DNA of 64,000 bases from Ornithinibacillus halophilus (GCF_900129485.1 NZ_FQVW01000002.1:62001-126000), one strand, 5' to 3'. Shown: positions 18,827 to 28,438, numbered from the stretch's first letter. The notes: generated by a model not told the origin, from the sequence alone. Made by a program: numbers and translations.

Positions 18827-19468
18827 ATGAAAGAAAAACCAGTAGTAATCGGAGTGGCAGGAGGAAGCGGGAGTGGCAAAACTTCTGTAACACGTTCCAT
18901 TAGCCAGCGCTTTTCAGACAAAACCATTTTAGTAATCGAACAAGATTATTATTATAAAGATCAAAGTCACCTACCTTATGAGGAAAGACTAAATACGAAC
19001 TATGACCACCCTCTAGCTTTTGACAATGATTTATTGATTGAGCACTTGAAGCAGCTGATTGATAGTAAAGGAATAGAAAAACCAGTTTACGATTATAAAT
19101 TACATACACGCTCCAAAAAAGTCATTCAAGTTGAGCCAAAGGATGTAATAATAGTTGAGGGTATTCTTATTTTAGAAGACCCACGTCTTGTTGATTTAAT
19201 GGATATTAAAGTATTTGTTGATACAGATGCTGATTTACGAATCATACGTCGTCTGCTTCGTGATATTAAAGAACGTGGGAGAACATTAGACTCTGTAATT
19301 GATCAATATTTAAATTCAGTACGACCAATGCATTTACAATTTGTTGAACAAACAAAGCGTTATGCTGATATCATTATTCCTGAAGGTGGACAAAATAAAG
19401 TAGCAATTGATATTATGGCGACAAAGATAGAACAAATTTTATCAAAAAATCAGGCAAATAATTCATAA
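18827..19468 (+). CDS. udk: Uridine kinase
   Basis: A 213-residue uridine/cytidine kinase of the pyrimidine salvage pathway. The P-loop [13 protein letters not shown] is at residues 9-21, followed by the family motifs [17 protein letters not shown] and [12 protein letters not shown], and the lid region [28 protein letters not shown] precedes the ATG. It is probably cotranscribed with trmR. Confidence 0.96.
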   Translation: MKEKPVVIGVAGGSGSGKTSVTRSISQRFSDKTILVIEQDYYYKDQSHLPYEERLNTNYDHPLAFDNDLLIEHLKQLIDSKGIEKPVYDYKLHTRSKKVIQVEPKDVIIVEGILILEDPRLVDLMDIKVFVDTDADLRIIRRLLRDIKERGRTLDSVIDQYLNSVRPMHLQFVEQTKRYADIIIPEGGQNKVAIDIMATKIEQILSKNQANNS

Positions 19469-19526
19469 AAACTATTGCCAATTTTAATAAAATCTGCCAT
19501 ATTAATGAATAATATATACTTTAATC

Positions 19527-19553
19527 GGTACATTCTAAATGTACCATTTAATT
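19527..19553 (+). terminator. Possible terminator or attenuator between udk and greA
   Basis: A perfect inverted repeat GGTACATT-cta-AATGTACC (19527-19545) followed by a weak T-rich tail (ATTTAATT). Stem strength is modest. Confidence 0.4.
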
Positions 19554-19645
19554 GTACTTTTTCAGAAAGTATGCAATAATAATCGTCATACTTAGTATTA
19601 TGGTTAGCCTTCTCACAAGAGAGTATAAAAAGGAGTGTTTTTTTG

Positions 19646-20122
19646 ATGGCAGTAGAGAAAAATTATTATATGACATTAGAGGGGAAAGAGAAACTAGAAA
19701 AGGAACTTCTATTCTTAAAAACGGAAAGAAGACAAGAGGTTGTAGAGCGTATTAAAGTGGCTCGCGACTTTGGAGACCTTTCTGAGAACTCTGAGTATGA
19801 TGCAGCAAAAGATGAACAAGCTTTTGTTGAATCACGTATTGCTCAAGTTGAAAAAATGATTCGTAATGCTGTTATTATTGAAAATGATAATGATAATCCT
19901 GATATAGTTTCCTTAGGGAAGTCAGTTACTTTTAAAGAACTACCTGATGGGGAAGAAGAAACATATACAATTGTGGGTAGTGCTGAAGCAGATCCATTCG
20001 AAGGTAAAATATCGAATGATTCTCCAATGGCTAAGAGCTTGTTAGGACACGGTATTGGAGAAGAGTTATCAGTTAATACTCCAGGTGGAGATATCCAAGT
20101 AAAAATTTTAAAAGTGGAATAG
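19646..20122 (+). CDS. greA: Transcription elongation factor GreA
   Basis: A 158-residue Gre factor that rescues backtracked RNA polymerase. The N-terminal coiled coil carries the conserved acidic tip in [20 protein letters not shown] (about residues 36-55), and the FKBP-like C-terminal domain ends in [18 protein letters not shown]. The ATG at 19646 is 10 bases from AAAAAGGAG and gives the usual length near 157; a TTG directly before it is a possible alternative. Confidence 0.97.
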   Translation: MAVEKNYYMTLEGKEKLEKELLFLKTERRQEVVERIKVARDFGDLSENSEYDAAKDEQAFVESRIAQVEKMIRNAVIIENDNDNPDIVSLGKSVTFKELPDGEEETYTIVGSAEADPFEGKISNDSPMAKSLLGHGIGEELSVNTPGGDIQVKILKVE

Positions 20123-20131
20123 AAAATAGTA

Positions 20132-20172
20132 GAGGCATTTCAAGGAATTATCCTATTGAAATGTCTCTTTTA
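20132..20172 (+). terminator. Terminator after greA
   Basis: GAGGCATTTCAA (20132-20143) pairs with TTGAAATGTCTC (20156-20167, one G-U pair), followed by TTTTAATT. Confidence 0.8.
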
Positions 20173-20253
20173 ATTCTGCATAAAATAAGTAGTGTTCTAT
20201 TGATTTTTTTATAGTATATAATGACCATCTATTAAAAAATTGATATATTATAT

Positions 20254-20283
20254 TTGTTAGCATATATTATTTGGTACTATAAT
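20254..20283 (+). promoter_or_regulatory. Candidate SigA promoter of yrrS-mtnN
   Basis: TTGTTA (20254-20259), 18-base spacer, TATAAT (20278-20283), placed between the greA terminator and yrrS. Confidence 0.5.
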
Positions 20284-20309
20284 AAAGTATACATAGGGAG
20301 GGAAGAAGA

Positions 20310-21080
20310 ATGAGTAATTTTGATAGTTATAGTAGAGTTAATAAATTTGAAAAAAGAAGAAAAAATACAAAAGCTATCTCCGCTCTATTAATTATAGGAG
20401 GATTGTTAGTTATTGCTTTAGTGGGAATATGGTTGTTCGGAGGAGACGACGATGAGACTGCTGATGGAACAGTTAACACATCAGAAACAAATAATGATAA
20501 CTCCGATTCTGAAGTTGCAGAAAATGGTAATGATGATGGACAGAATGATGAGGATGACGGGGAAGGTTCCTTTATTGAAACAGAAACGGATGAACAAGAT
20601 GATGCAGAGTCGGAAACTGAAGACCCTGAAGATTCGAGTACAAATGGAAACTATAATGAAGAACAAGAATTTGAAACAGAGCCAGCAGAAGGTTCTGGAG
20701 ATGATATTGTAATTGATTCTTTTACAAGTAGTGATTGGAAGCCAATTGGTACGGAACAAGAGGAGCCACACACACTTTTTGGCAATGACTTAGACAGAAT
20801 AGAAATGGAAAAAGCCATACGAGTAGCAACTCGTTTAGATGAAAATAATATGGTTACGTGGTGGTTGAAAAATAATGGCCCACAAAAAGTGATTGGTACG
20901 GTATCAGATCGCGAGGAAACCGTCATTTATCGTGTTTATTTAAGTTGGATTGAAAATCAAGGGTGGCAACCTACCTTAGTAGAAGAACTATCTGAAAATG
21001 ATGAGAAGTGGCGTTTTGAAAGTCAAGAGGCTCAAGAAAATCAAGAAACGCAAGGTGATCAAAACGAAGATGAACAGTAA
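20310..21080 (+). CDS. yrrS: YrrS-family membrane-anchored protein (DUF1510)
   Basis: A 256-residue single-pass membrane protein. A basic N-terminus (FEKRRKN) leads to a transmembrane helix at about residues 22-42, then a very acidic, low-complexity linker rich in D, E, N and S (about 45-125), and a compact extracytoplasmic domain (about 130-235) resembling DUF1510, ending in a Q/E-rich tail. The orientation and linker suggest a cell-envelope role; in B. subtilis yrrS is cotranscribed with the penicillin-binding protein gene pbpI, which is absent here. The molecular function is unknown. Confidence 0.85.
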   Translation: MSNFDSYSRVNKFEKRRKNTKAISALLIIGGLLVIALVGIWLFGGDDDETADGTVNTSETNNDNSDSEVAENGNDDGQNDEDDGEGSFIETETDEQDDAESETEDPEDSSTNGNYNEEQEFETEPAEGSGDDIVIDSFTSSDWKPIGTEQEEPHTLFGNDLDRIEMEKAIRVATRLDENNMVTWWLKNNGPQKVIGTVSDREETVIYRVYLSWIENQGWQPTLVEELSENDEKWRFESQEAQENQETQGDQNEDEQ

Positions 21081-21121
21081 TTGACCAAGATGGTTGATAA
21101 GACAGTAGGAGGAATTACAAC

Positions 21122-21814
21122 ATGACTATTGGTATAATAGGAGCAATGGATGAAGAAATAGCGATCTTAAAAGAACATATAACAGATAAAGAAGAAATTG
21201 AAATTGCTAATTGCTTGTTTATTAAAGGAAATCTTAAATCAAAAGAAGTAGTATTATTAAAATCTGGTATCGGAAAAGTAAATGCAGCGATGGCTACAAC
21301 AATTTTACATGAGCGCTTTAAACCGACAAAAATTATTAATACTGGGTCAGCAGGTGGATTTGCACAGGAATTAAATGTAGGGGATGTCGTAGTATCTACA
21401 GAAGTTGTTCATCATGATGTGGATGTAACAGCATTTGATTACGCTTACGGACAAGTTCCTGGAATGCCTGCTACATATAAAGCAGATGAGAAGCTAAGAA
21501 AACAAGCAATGAGTGCTTTCGAACAAGTAGACATCCAAGGTGCTGAAGGGATGATTGCTACTGGAGATTCATTTATGGACGATGCCGACCGCGTTGCTTT
21601 CGTTAAAGAAAAATTTCAAGGTATGATTGCTGGAGAAATGGAAGCAGCTGCTGTTGCACAGGTAAGTTATCAGTATGGAGTACCTTTTGTTGTGATACGT
21701 GCCTTATCCGATATCGCTGGAAAGGAATCCTCCGTATCATTTGATGAGTTTTTAGATAAAGCAGCTAAAAATGCTTCAAACATTATCCTACATATAATAG
21801 AAAATGTAGAGTAA
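21122..21814 (+). CDS. mtnN: 5'-methylthioadenosine/S-adenosylhomocysteine nucleosidase
   Basis: A 230-residue nucleoside phosphorylase-fold enzyme (Pfs) that hydrolyses MTA and SAH to adenine plus the thio-ribose, serving methionine salvage and the activated methyl cycle. Catalytic residues visible are E12 in [10 protein letters not shown], the E of [11 protein letters not shown] (near 174) and the D of [11 protein letters not shown] (near 197). AGGAGG precedes the start. The B. subtilis neighbours yrrT and mccA-mccB, which continue this sulfur route, are not here. Confidence 0.96.
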   Translation: MTIGIIGAMDEEIAILKEHITDKEEIEIANCLFIKGNLKSKEVVLLKSGIGKVNAAMATTILHERFKPTKIINTGSAGGFAQELNVGDVVVSTEVVHHDVDVTAFDYAYGQVPGMPATYKADEKLRKQAMSAFEQVDIQGAEGMIATGDSFMDDADRVAFVKEKFQGMIAGEMEAAAVAQVSYQYGVPFVVIRALSDIAGKESSVSFDEFLDKAAKNASNIILHIIENVE

Positions 21815-21820
21815 ATAACA

Positions 21821-21880
21821 AACCTCCCTTCTTCAAAGCAGACCTTGATTAAAGGACTGTGTAGTACGGGAGGTTTTTAT
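21821..21880. terminator. Terminator between convergent mtnN and sigK
   Basis: AACCTCCC (21821-21828) pairs with GGGAGGTT (21868-21875), with further pairing inside the 39-base loop, followed by TTTAT. Confidence 0.65.
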
Positions 21881-21895
21881 TCTTTGTTCTGCTAT

Positions 21896-22606
21896 TTACG
21901 ACTCATATTTCCTTTCATTGCGAAAATATTCATGGAACACTTTCATTAACGCTCTTTTTTCGATTCGAGATACGTAACTTCTTGATATATTTAGCTTTTT
22001 TGCAATCTCTCTTTGGGTCATTTCCTTTTTCCCATTTAAACCATAGCGAAACACAATAACCTCTTTTTCACGTTTATCAAGGATACTAAAGTAATCCTTC
22101 ATCTTCTCAATTTCCATATTTAATTGTATATATTCAATGACATTTTCATTTTCAGCTTCTAAGATATCAATCAGACTTATTTCATTTCCTTCTTTGTCCT
22201 GACCAATTGGATCATGAAGTGAAACGTCCTTTTTTACCTTTTTAAGTGCACGTAAATGCATTAAAATTTCATTTTCAATACAGCGAGCAGCATAAGTGGC
22301 TAATTTTGTACCTTTACCGACAGAGAAGCTTTCTATCCCTTTTATTAAACCAATCGTTCCTATAGATATTAAATCCTCCATGTCTTCTCCTGTATTTTCG
22401 AACTTTTTTACGATGTGTGCAACTAAACGTAAATTATGCTCGATTAGTTTGTTCCTTGCTGTTTCACTGCCATTTTGCATTTCTTCTATATATTTAGCTT
22501 CTTCTTCTGATGATAATGGTTGTGGGAAAGCGTGATTTTTTACATAGGAAACGAAAAATAATGCTTCTTTAATTAGTAATGCTAAGACACTTAGTATTCC
22601 GGACAA
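21896..22606 (-). CDS. sigK: Sporulation sigma factor SigK, uninterrupted
   Basis: A 236-residue SigK, the late mother-cell sigma factor. The hydrophobic N-terminus (about residues 1-20, ending near [10 protein letters not shown]) is the pro-sequence removed by SpoIVFB. Region 2 has [16 protein letters not shown] and [18 protein letters not shown]; region 4 has [20 protein letters not shown]. The start is TTG with GGAGG 9 bases upstream. The gene is one continuous frame, so no skin-like element interrupts it, unlike in B. subtilis 168. Confidence 0.95.
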   Translation of the reverse strand: MSGILSVLALLIKEALFFVSYVKNHAFPQPLSSEEEAKYIEEMQNGSETARNKLIEHNLRLVAHIVKKFENTGEDMEDLISIGTIGLIKGIESFSVGKGTKLATYAARCIENEILMHLRALKKVKKDVSLHDPIGQDKEGNEISLIDILEAENENVIEYIQLNMEIEKMKDYFSILDKREKEVIVFRYGLNGKKEMTQREIAKKLNISRSYVSRIEKRALMKVFHEYFRNERKYES

Positions 22607-22721
22607 ACAAATACACCTCCTGGAAGTCGGCTGGGCTTTTGCCTATATACTCAACCTATGTGCACTTTGGTGGATTTGTGTCTGTCCAAACTAATTTGTA
22701 CAGGATTAGTATAAAAATAAT

Positions 22722-22784
22722 ACAAAAATCCGAACCTATTCAATTCCACAGTTATCTGGAACATTGAATTAAGTTCGGATTACT
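22722..22784 (-). terminator. Terminator of the mrp operon
   Basis: The outer stem AATCCGAAC/GTTCGGATT and inner pairing around ATTCAAT form a long hairpin. Read on the minus strand it is followed by a T run (TTTTTG), placing it 17-80 bases after mrpG. It again uses the CCGAAC/GTTCGG core. Confidence 0.65.
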
Positions 22785-22805
22785 TTTATACGTTATGATG
22801 ATTCG

Positions 22806-23189
22806 TTATTGTCGATTCTCATACTCTCGTATTGCTTCTTCATAGGCATCTTTTCTTTCTTTTATAACTGGTTTTACACCGACTTTGTGTGCAGCACGTG
22901 AAATCATGTGTGCTGAGATTGGGGCAGTCATTAAAATAAATAGTAAAGCCAGCAAGAGTTTTCCACTCAATATAGAATGTTCTAGGTAAAGAAAGATAAA
23001 TGCTCCAATAAGGATTCCAGCTAGTCCAAGTGTAGATGCTTTCGTTGCTGCATGCAATCTTGTGTATATGTCAGGGAAGCGGATAATACCAACTGAACCT
23101 GACAAGATAAAAAAGCTTCCAAAAAGCAATAAAAGGATAATTATAATGTTTAATATAATTTCAATCCATGTCTCGATCAATGATAACAC
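22806..23189 (-). CDS. mrpG: Mrp Na+/H+ antiporter subunit G
   Basis: About 127 residues with three hydrophobic helices and the MnhG/PhaG signature GSVGIIRFPDIYTRLHAATK, a required small subunit of the Mrp complex. A charged cytoplasmic tail ends in EYENRQ. It overlaps the end of mrpF by 29 bases when started at the GTG 23189; a TTG three codons downstream, better placed after AAAGGG, is an alternative start. Confidence 0.92.
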   Translation of the reverse strand: MLSLIETWIEIILNIIIILLLLFGSFFILSGSVGIIRFPDIYTRLHAATKASTLGLAGILIGAFIFLYLEHSILSGKLLLALLFILMTAPISAHMISRAAHKVGVKPVIKERKDAYEEAIREYENRQ

Positions 23190-23475
23190 CCTTTTCTAAG
23201 TATTTAGCAATTGCCACGGTACCAAGGAATGCAAGTATGGCGATGAGAAGGATGACATCATTTAAGTTTGGAGTAATTAAGTAAATTGCTAATAAGGCAG
23301 CTACTCCCATTAAATTGATTCCTATTGTATCAAGTGCTACTGCACGATCAGGGTTAGTTGGTCCTTTCAACATTCGGATTAATAATAGGATGAGTGACAA
23401 TGATATCGCAATAAAGCTTATGAACAAGGTGATATCAAGTATTGTTTCTGTTACATCCAATAAATTATCTGTCAT
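23161..23475 (-). CDS. mrpF: Mrp Na+/H+ antiporter subunit F
   Basis: A 104-residue MrpF/MnhF protein with three transmembrane helices and the conserved segment KGPTNPDRAVALDTIG. It starts in an ATGA overlap with mrpE, preceded by GGAGGTG, so translational coupling is likely. Confidence 0.94.
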   Translation of the reverse strand: MTDNLLDVTETILDITLFISFIAISLSLILLLIRMLKGPTNPDRAVALDTIGINLMGVAALLAIYLITPNLNDVILLIAILAFLGTVAIAKYLEKGVIIDRDMD

Positions 23476-23948
23476 CGTGTCACCTCCATAATTGCTTTTT
23501 CAAATGTATCTTTTATTCCTTTAATAGATTCTTCCACATTTTCTATATGCATGGCATGAATGTATAACTTAGTATTATCATTTGATACAGCAACTGAAAG
23601 AGTTCCTGGTGTTAGTGAGATTAATGAAGTTAGCAATGTAATCTCCCAATTTCCTTTTAATTCTGTTGGAAGTTCAAAAATACCAGGTTCAACGTTAAGT
23701 TTGGGTGTATAAACCAATTTAACAATATCAAAATTAGATAATATTAATTCTTTAATAAATAATAGGATTAGTTTAATAATCTTAACGACTCGTTTTATGT
23801 AGAATGTATCTGGAATGAACCGATTCATTAAAAATAGTAACAGAATACCCCAGAGGTACCCGGCAATAAAACTAGAAACAGAATACGCTTCACTTAAGAA
23901 CATCCACATAAATGCGATAATTAAATTTATAACGATTTGAAAGGCCAT
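23472..23948 (-). CDS. mrpE: Mrp Na+/H+ antiporter subunit E
   Basis: A 158-residue MrpE/MnhE protein: two or three N-terminal transmembrane helices, then a soluble domain containing LTSLISLTPGTLSVAVSND, the family signature, and LYIHAMHIENVEE. AAAGGAG precedes the ATG. It lies 6 bases after mrpD and overlaps mrpF by 4. Confidence 0.94.
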   Translation of the reverse strand: MAFQIVINLIIAFMWMFLSEAYSVSSFIAGYLWGILLLFLMNRFIPDTFYIKRVVKIIKLILLFIKELILSNFDIVKLVYTPKLNVEPGIFELPTELKGNWEITLLTSLISLTPGTLSVAVSNDNTKLYIHAMHIENVEESIKGIKDTFEKAIMEVTR

Positions 23949-23954
23949 TTTCCA

Positions 23955-25436
23955 TTACTCCTTTAAAACAGATTCTATATAAATTTCTGGATCAAGTAAG
24001 TAGGTTGAGATTGATTCAACGGATGGAACAATCCATTCTGCACCTACACCTAAAAAGATGGAAAAGGCTAGTAAATAAACAATTGGACCAATTAAACCTT
24101 TAGTCGATTTCTTTTCATATTTACCTGTTTCATCTTTTTCTCCCCAAAAACCACGAATGAATATTTTCATCACAGAGTAAAGAATTAACAAACTTGAAAT
24201 CAACGCAATTATGGTAATTACAACTTCATATTCAGATAATGTTCCTTGCAATAATAGAAGTTTTCCGATAAACCCACTAAATGGTGGAATCCCGGCTAAA
24301 ACAAATGCTGCCACAAATAATAGCCATCCTAATCCAGGGTAGTAATGAATTAAGCCGCCCATTTTCCTTAAATCAGATGTACCAGCTACATAAGCTATCA
24401 CACCGACTATAAGGAATAGAGCTGTTTTAATAATCATGTCATGAACTAAATAATAGACTGAACCACTCATACCATCCTGGTTAAACACTCCTAATCCCAT
24501 TAATATAAAACCAATGGCAGGAATGATATTGTAGGCGATAATTAGCTTAATATTGTTTGTTGATAATGCACCAATTACTCCAAAGAGCATGGAAAGTCCT
24601 GCAATCCATATGAAGGTTTCGTGGGTTAACTCTAGTTTGTGTACGAATATTAAAGAGAACACACGTAGAATCGAGTATATCCCTACTTTTGTCAATAATG
24701 CACCAAACAATGCAGAAACGACTGTATTTGGGACAATATAGGATTTAGGCATCCAATAATACAATGGGAATAGTGCTGCCTTCGTTGCAAATACAAAGAA
24801 TAGCAGGATAGCGACTGTAGTTAGAACGCCATCTTGTCCTTGGATTTGAACACGTTCTGCAATTTGCGCCATATTGACTGTACCAACTGCTCCATAGATA
24901 AAAGCAACAGCCGTTACGAATAAAATGGATGAAAATAGGTTAATTAATACATATTTAATCGATTCTCTTAATTGAATTCTCTCTCCACCTAGCACAATTA
25001 AGGCATAAGAAGCCATTAATAATACCTCAAAGAAGACAAATAGGTTAAATAAATCCCCAGTTAAAAATGCTCCTGATACCCCTGTTATGAGGAAGAAATA
25101 AAAAGCATAGAAATAATGTGTTTCTTGTCTTAACGATAGGGAGTGTGGTGCATAGAATGCACATGCAACAGCAACGATATTAGTTGTTAAAACTAATAAC
25201 GATGCCAGTGGATCAGCAACTAAGATGATTCCATATGGAGCAACCCATTCCCCAGTTTCTAAAATAATAGAATCCGTTGTAAAGACAATCCATGATAAAT
25301 AGGCGGCAACACCTAAGTTTAGTATTGAAAATAGTTTTGTTAATGTTCTAGTAACAGCAACCTTTTTATTAAATAGTGCTACAATTACACCTGCTAATAA
25401 TGGGATGATGATTGGTAAAACTACTAAATTACTCAT
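23955..25436 (-). CDS. mrpD: Mrp Na+/H+ antiporter subunit D
   Basis: A 493-residue polytopic subunit homologous to complex I proton-channel subunits (NuoM/NuoN type), with about 14 transmembrane helices. The channel-family features include FEVLLMASYALIVLGGE (the conserved Glu on TM5), the TKAALFPLYYWMPKSY segment with its Lys, and LVHDMIIKTALFLIVG. The length is normal. It overlaps mrpC by 8 bases. Confidence 0.95.
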   Translation of the reverse strand: MSNLVVLPIIIPLLAGVIVALFNKKVAVTRTLTKLFSILNLGVAAYLSWIVFTTDSIILETGEWVAPYGIILVADPLASLLVLTTNIVAVACAFYAPHSLSLRQETHYFYAFYFFLITGVSGAFLTGDLFNLFVFFEVLLMASYALIVLGGERIQLRESIKYVLINLFSSILFVTAVAFIYGAVGTVNMAQIAERVQIQGQDGVLTTVAILLFFVFATKAALFPLYYWMPKSYIVPNTVVSALFGALLTKVGIYSILRVFSLIFVHKLELTHETFIWIAGLSMLFGVIGALSTNNIKLIIAYNIIPAIGFILMGLGVFNQDGMSGSVYYLVHDMIIKTALFLIVGVIAYVAGTSDLRKMGGLIHYYPGLGWLLFVAAFVLAGIPPFSGFIGKLLLLQGTLSEYEVVITIIALISSLLILYSVMKIFIRGFWGEKDETGKYEKKSTKGLIGPIVYLLAFSIFLGVGAEWIVPSVESISTYLLDPEIYIESVLKE

Positions 25437-25767
25437 TTTCAGTACCCCTTAATTCTTCCATATTATCTGTATTGTTCTCTCTGGCTGTTCGATAGGCCAG
25501 TACTAGTAACAGACTCGTAATACCGAAACTAATAACAATTGATGTCAAAATCAATGCTTGAGGTAATGGATCGGTATAGTCGGTAACACCATCTGTCAAA
25601 ATAGGGGGCTGACCACGCTTTAGTTTACCCATGGTCAAGATAAATAAATGTGCCCCGTGTGATAATAGTACCGTTCCGATAACAATCCTCAAGAATTGTT
25701 TCTGTAGCAGATTATAAATGCCAGTAGTAATTAAAACCCCAGCTAAGATTGAAATAATTATTTCCAT
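25429..25767 (-). CDS. mrpC: Mrp Na+/H+ antiporter subunit C
   Basis: A 112-residue NuoK-like subunit with three transmembrane helices. Signatures are GIYNLLQKQFLRIVIGTVLL, GAHLFILTMG and DPLPQALILTSIVISFGI. Its ATG abuts the mrpA stop (TAAATG) and its Shine-Dalgarno lies within the last codons of mrpA. In most seven-gene mrp operons mrpB lies between A and C; it does not here. Confidence 0.95.
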   Translation of the reverse strand: MEIIISILAGVLITTGIYNLLQKQFLRIVIGTVLLSHGAHLFILTMGKLKRGQPPILTDGVTDYTDPLPQALILTSIVISFGITSLLLVLAYRTARENNTDNMEELRGTENE

Positions 25768-28101
25768 TTATTTTGCCTCCTTATCGTGTCTAAGTTTAAT
25801 GAGGCTCACAATCGCAAGTGCAGCAATTCCTAAAACTGTAATTTCAAATAACGTATCTAACCCACGCATGTCAACTAAAATGACGTTAACGATATTATGA
25901 CCGCCACCAAGTTTATACGAAGTTTCGATGAAGTAATTGGAAATAGGTTCAAACCAATCCGTACTATGTGCAGAAATGGCAATAATAGTCATTAATGCTC
26001 CGAAACCGATCGAGATAACAGCATTACCAAGTTTCGTACTTGCTTTTTCTGTTCTTTTTCTAAGCTTCGGCAAGTGGTAGAAACATAATAGGAATAATGC
26101 TACAGAAACCGTTTCAATCACTAATTGTGTTAATGCTAAGTCAGGTGCTCGATAAATGACAAATAATGTTGCCACTCCATAACCAACAACACCTGTAATT
26201 AATATTGCACCCAATTTCGAATTGGTAAAAATAGTTGCAATAGCAGCAATGGTAATTACAAGTACAACTGCAATCTCAATAAATGTTACTTCTGCTAAGT
26301 TATCTGTACTAATAGTAAATCCACCAGTAACAACCATAAAGAAGGTAGTTACGACAAGGATAGTCGCTAGAATAATCGTCATATATGTTTTTAAGGATCC
26401 AGTCATATAAGAATCTGTAATTTTAGCTGAAACATCATCTAGCTTTTTAATTATATAGTCATACACTTTGTTAAAGCTCAATTTACCTGGGAGAACATGG
26501 TAAATATTGCTCCACTTTTGTCTTGTTAAATAGAACACGATTCCAATTCCTACAACTGCTAACGACATAAATAATGGTGTGATAAATCCATGCCAGAATT
26601 TAAGTTTCTCTAACTCAACCGTTGAGTTAACTGCTTCAGCAGCATGAATCAAGAAAGTTCCGTTAAATAGGTTAGGGAACAATCCAATTACGATTACACC
26701 TAAGACTAAAATAAAAGGTGATACGAGCATTCCAATAGGTGCCTCGTGTGGTTTTGTCTTTAATTTGTCTAGCTTCGCTGGACCTGTGAATACTCCAAAG
26801 AATAAATACATGGAGTATACAAATGTAAAGATACTACCAAACACAGCGAGATAAGGTATTGCTTCTACCAAAAATGAAGCAATTGCATTTCCTGTAGATT
26901 CTAATTCTAACGTGGAAGCAAAGAAAGCCTCTTTACTATAGAAACCATTCAGGAATGGTAATGGAATACCTGCCATAGAGAAGGTCCCAAATATCGCAAG
27001 AATACCTGTCATTGGCATGAAGGTAAACAAACCACCCAGTTTCCGGATATCACGTGTACCAGTTTCATGGTCAATAATCCCGGCAATCATAAATAAACTA
27101 CCTTTAAACGTTGCATGGTTTAGAATATGGAATACAGCTGCAAATACAGCTGCTCCTGTACCAAAACCTAGCATTGCCATAATCATACCTAGTTGACTAA
27201 TAGTCGAAAATGCTAATATTCCTTTTAAATCTGTTTGTCTAACAGCCATATAAGAAGCCCAACACAACGTAACAATACCGACGATACTTACGACGATGAA
27301 GAACCATTCATAACCTGAAAAGATTGGAGAAAAGCGAGCAATTAAAAATATACCTGCTTTTACCATTGTCGCTGAATGGAGATAAGCACTAACAGGGGTA
27401 GGTGCTTCCATTGCATCTGGTAACCATATATGAAACGGGAATTGTGCAGATTTTGTAAATGCACCTAATAAAATAAAGGCCATGATAAGAGGTAAATAAT
27501 CATTAGCTAAAATGACATCTACTTGAGCAATCATTGCCTGTATGCTCGTAGTACCAGTTATGTTCGATAATAGTACAAGCCCACCTAACATACTTAATCC
27601 ACCAAAAACAGTAATGAGCATGGACTTTTGAGCTCCATATCTTGAACGTTCACGATAATGCCAATATCCAATTAATAAAAAGGATGAAATAGAAGTTAGC
27701 TCCCAAAACGTATACAATACAAATACGTTATCGGATAAGACAACACCTAGCATTGCCGTCATGAACATGAGTAAATAAAGATAGAAATGACCTAATCTCT
27801 CAGAAACATGGAGATAGTAAACGGAGTATAGAACTACTAATGATCCAATACCACTAATTAGTAAAACAAAAAGTAAACTCAATCCATCTAAATAAAAATC
27901 AAAATTAATACCTAACGATGGAATCCAGTTATACGTTTGCCGAACCGGTTCAAAATCACTTCCAACAAAACGAATAAAATAAAGAAAAATACTAAAAGGT
28001 ATGAAGAACACGAAAATACCAGTATGTACTTTTTGCTTAAATTTGCTCAAGTATGGAACAATAATAGCAAAAATAAGTGGAATTAATACTGCAATTAACA
28101 T
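25768..28101 (-). CDS. mrpA: Mrp Na+/H+ antiporter subunit A
   Basis: A 777-residue NuoL-like antiporter subunit. The N-terminal proton-channel domain shows the TFWELTSISSFLLIGYW glutamate motif (about residues 132-148), TKSAQFPFHIWLPDAMEAPT (about 217-236) and HILNHATFKGSLFM. The C-terminal part matches the MbhD/MbhE-type extension, with YRAPDLALTQLVIETVSVAL and VNVILVDMRGLDTLFEI near the end. The protein ends there and lacks the fused MrpB domain of the A' type. AAGGAGG precedes the ATG. The operon probably exports Na+ in exchange for protons, supporting alkaline and salt tolerance. Confidence 0.96.
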   Translation of the reverse strand: MLIAVLIPLIFAIIVPYLSKFKQKVHTGIFVFFIPFSIFLYFIRFVGSDFEPVRQTYNWIPSLGINFDFYLDGLSLLFVLLISGIGSLVVLYSVYYLHVSERLGHFYLYLLMFMTAMLGVVLSDNVFVLYTFWELTSISSFLLIGYWHYRERSRYGAQKSMLITVFGGLSMLGGLVLLSNITGTTSIQAMIAQVDVILANDYLPLIMAFILLGAFTKSAQFPFHIWLPDAMEAPTPVSAYLHSATMVKAGIFLIARFSPIFSGYEWFFIVVSIVGIVTLCWASYMAVRQTDLKGILAFSTISQLGMIMAMLGFGTGAAVFAAVFHILNHATFKGSLFMIAGIIDHETGTRDIRKLGGLFTFMPMTGILAIFGTFSMAGIPLPFLNGFYSKEAFFASTLELESTGNAIASFLVEAIPYLAVFGSIFTFVYSMYLFFGVFTGPAKLDKLKTKPHEAPIGMLVSPFILVLGVIVIGLFPNLFNGTFLIHAAEAVNSTVELEKLKFWHGFITPLFMSLAVVGIGIVFYLTRQKWSNIYHVLPGKLSFNKVYDYIIKKLDDVSAKITDSYMTGSLKTYMTIILATILVVTTFFMVVTGGFTISTDNLAEVTFIEIAVVLVITIAAIATIFTNSKLGAILITGVVGYGVATLFVIYRAPDLALTQLVIETVSVALFLLCFYHLPKLRKRTEKASTKLGNAVISIGFGALMTIIAISAHSTDWFEPISNYFIETSYKLGGGHNIVNVILVDMRGLDTLFEITVLGIAALAIVSLIKLRHDKEAK

Positions 28102-28438
28102 CGAATGGAAATCCTCCTTAATTCTCTCTAGCTAGTCATATTTTATAGACAAAATGAAAAAATATGTAGTTTATTAAATTATTGCCTTAGGGGTATGTAG
28201 GAAAGTGGTATTGATGGATTAAATAAATGTGACTTAATTCCCAATATATATTGTATATGAAAACATTTTTCGTATAAAGGATAAAGTAACTTCCCTCCCC
28301 GGGAGTGGCTTTATAAATAAATTACTTTAGTCATTAACTTACCATAATTTGCTCATTTGAAAAACAAAAAACTCCCATCATTTTATAAAATGATAAGAGT
28401 ATTATTCTTTCTTCCTATTTATATATAACAAATATTTT
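28102..28438. other. Intergenic region upstream of mrpA
   Basis: An AT-rich gap between sda and mrpA, both on the minus strand, presumed to hold the mrp promoter, though no clear -35/-10 pair is visible. It contains the sda terminator (28365-28406) and a partly self-complementary stretch AAGTAACTT...AAATTACTT (about 28284-28332) with a CTCCCCGGGAG core. No reading frame with a ribosome binding site was seen. Confidence 0.5.
28365..28406 (-). terminator. Terminator after sda
   Basis: On the minus strand, ACTCTTATCATTTTA pairs with TAAAATGATGGGAGT and is followed by TTTTTTGTTTTT. Confidence 0.75.

Noticed and set aside
25429-25800. mrpB hidden by a frameshift at the mrpA-mrpC junction
   Set aside because: mrpA stop and mrpC start are directly adjacent (TAAATG) and no MrpB-like sequence is visible in any frame nearby.
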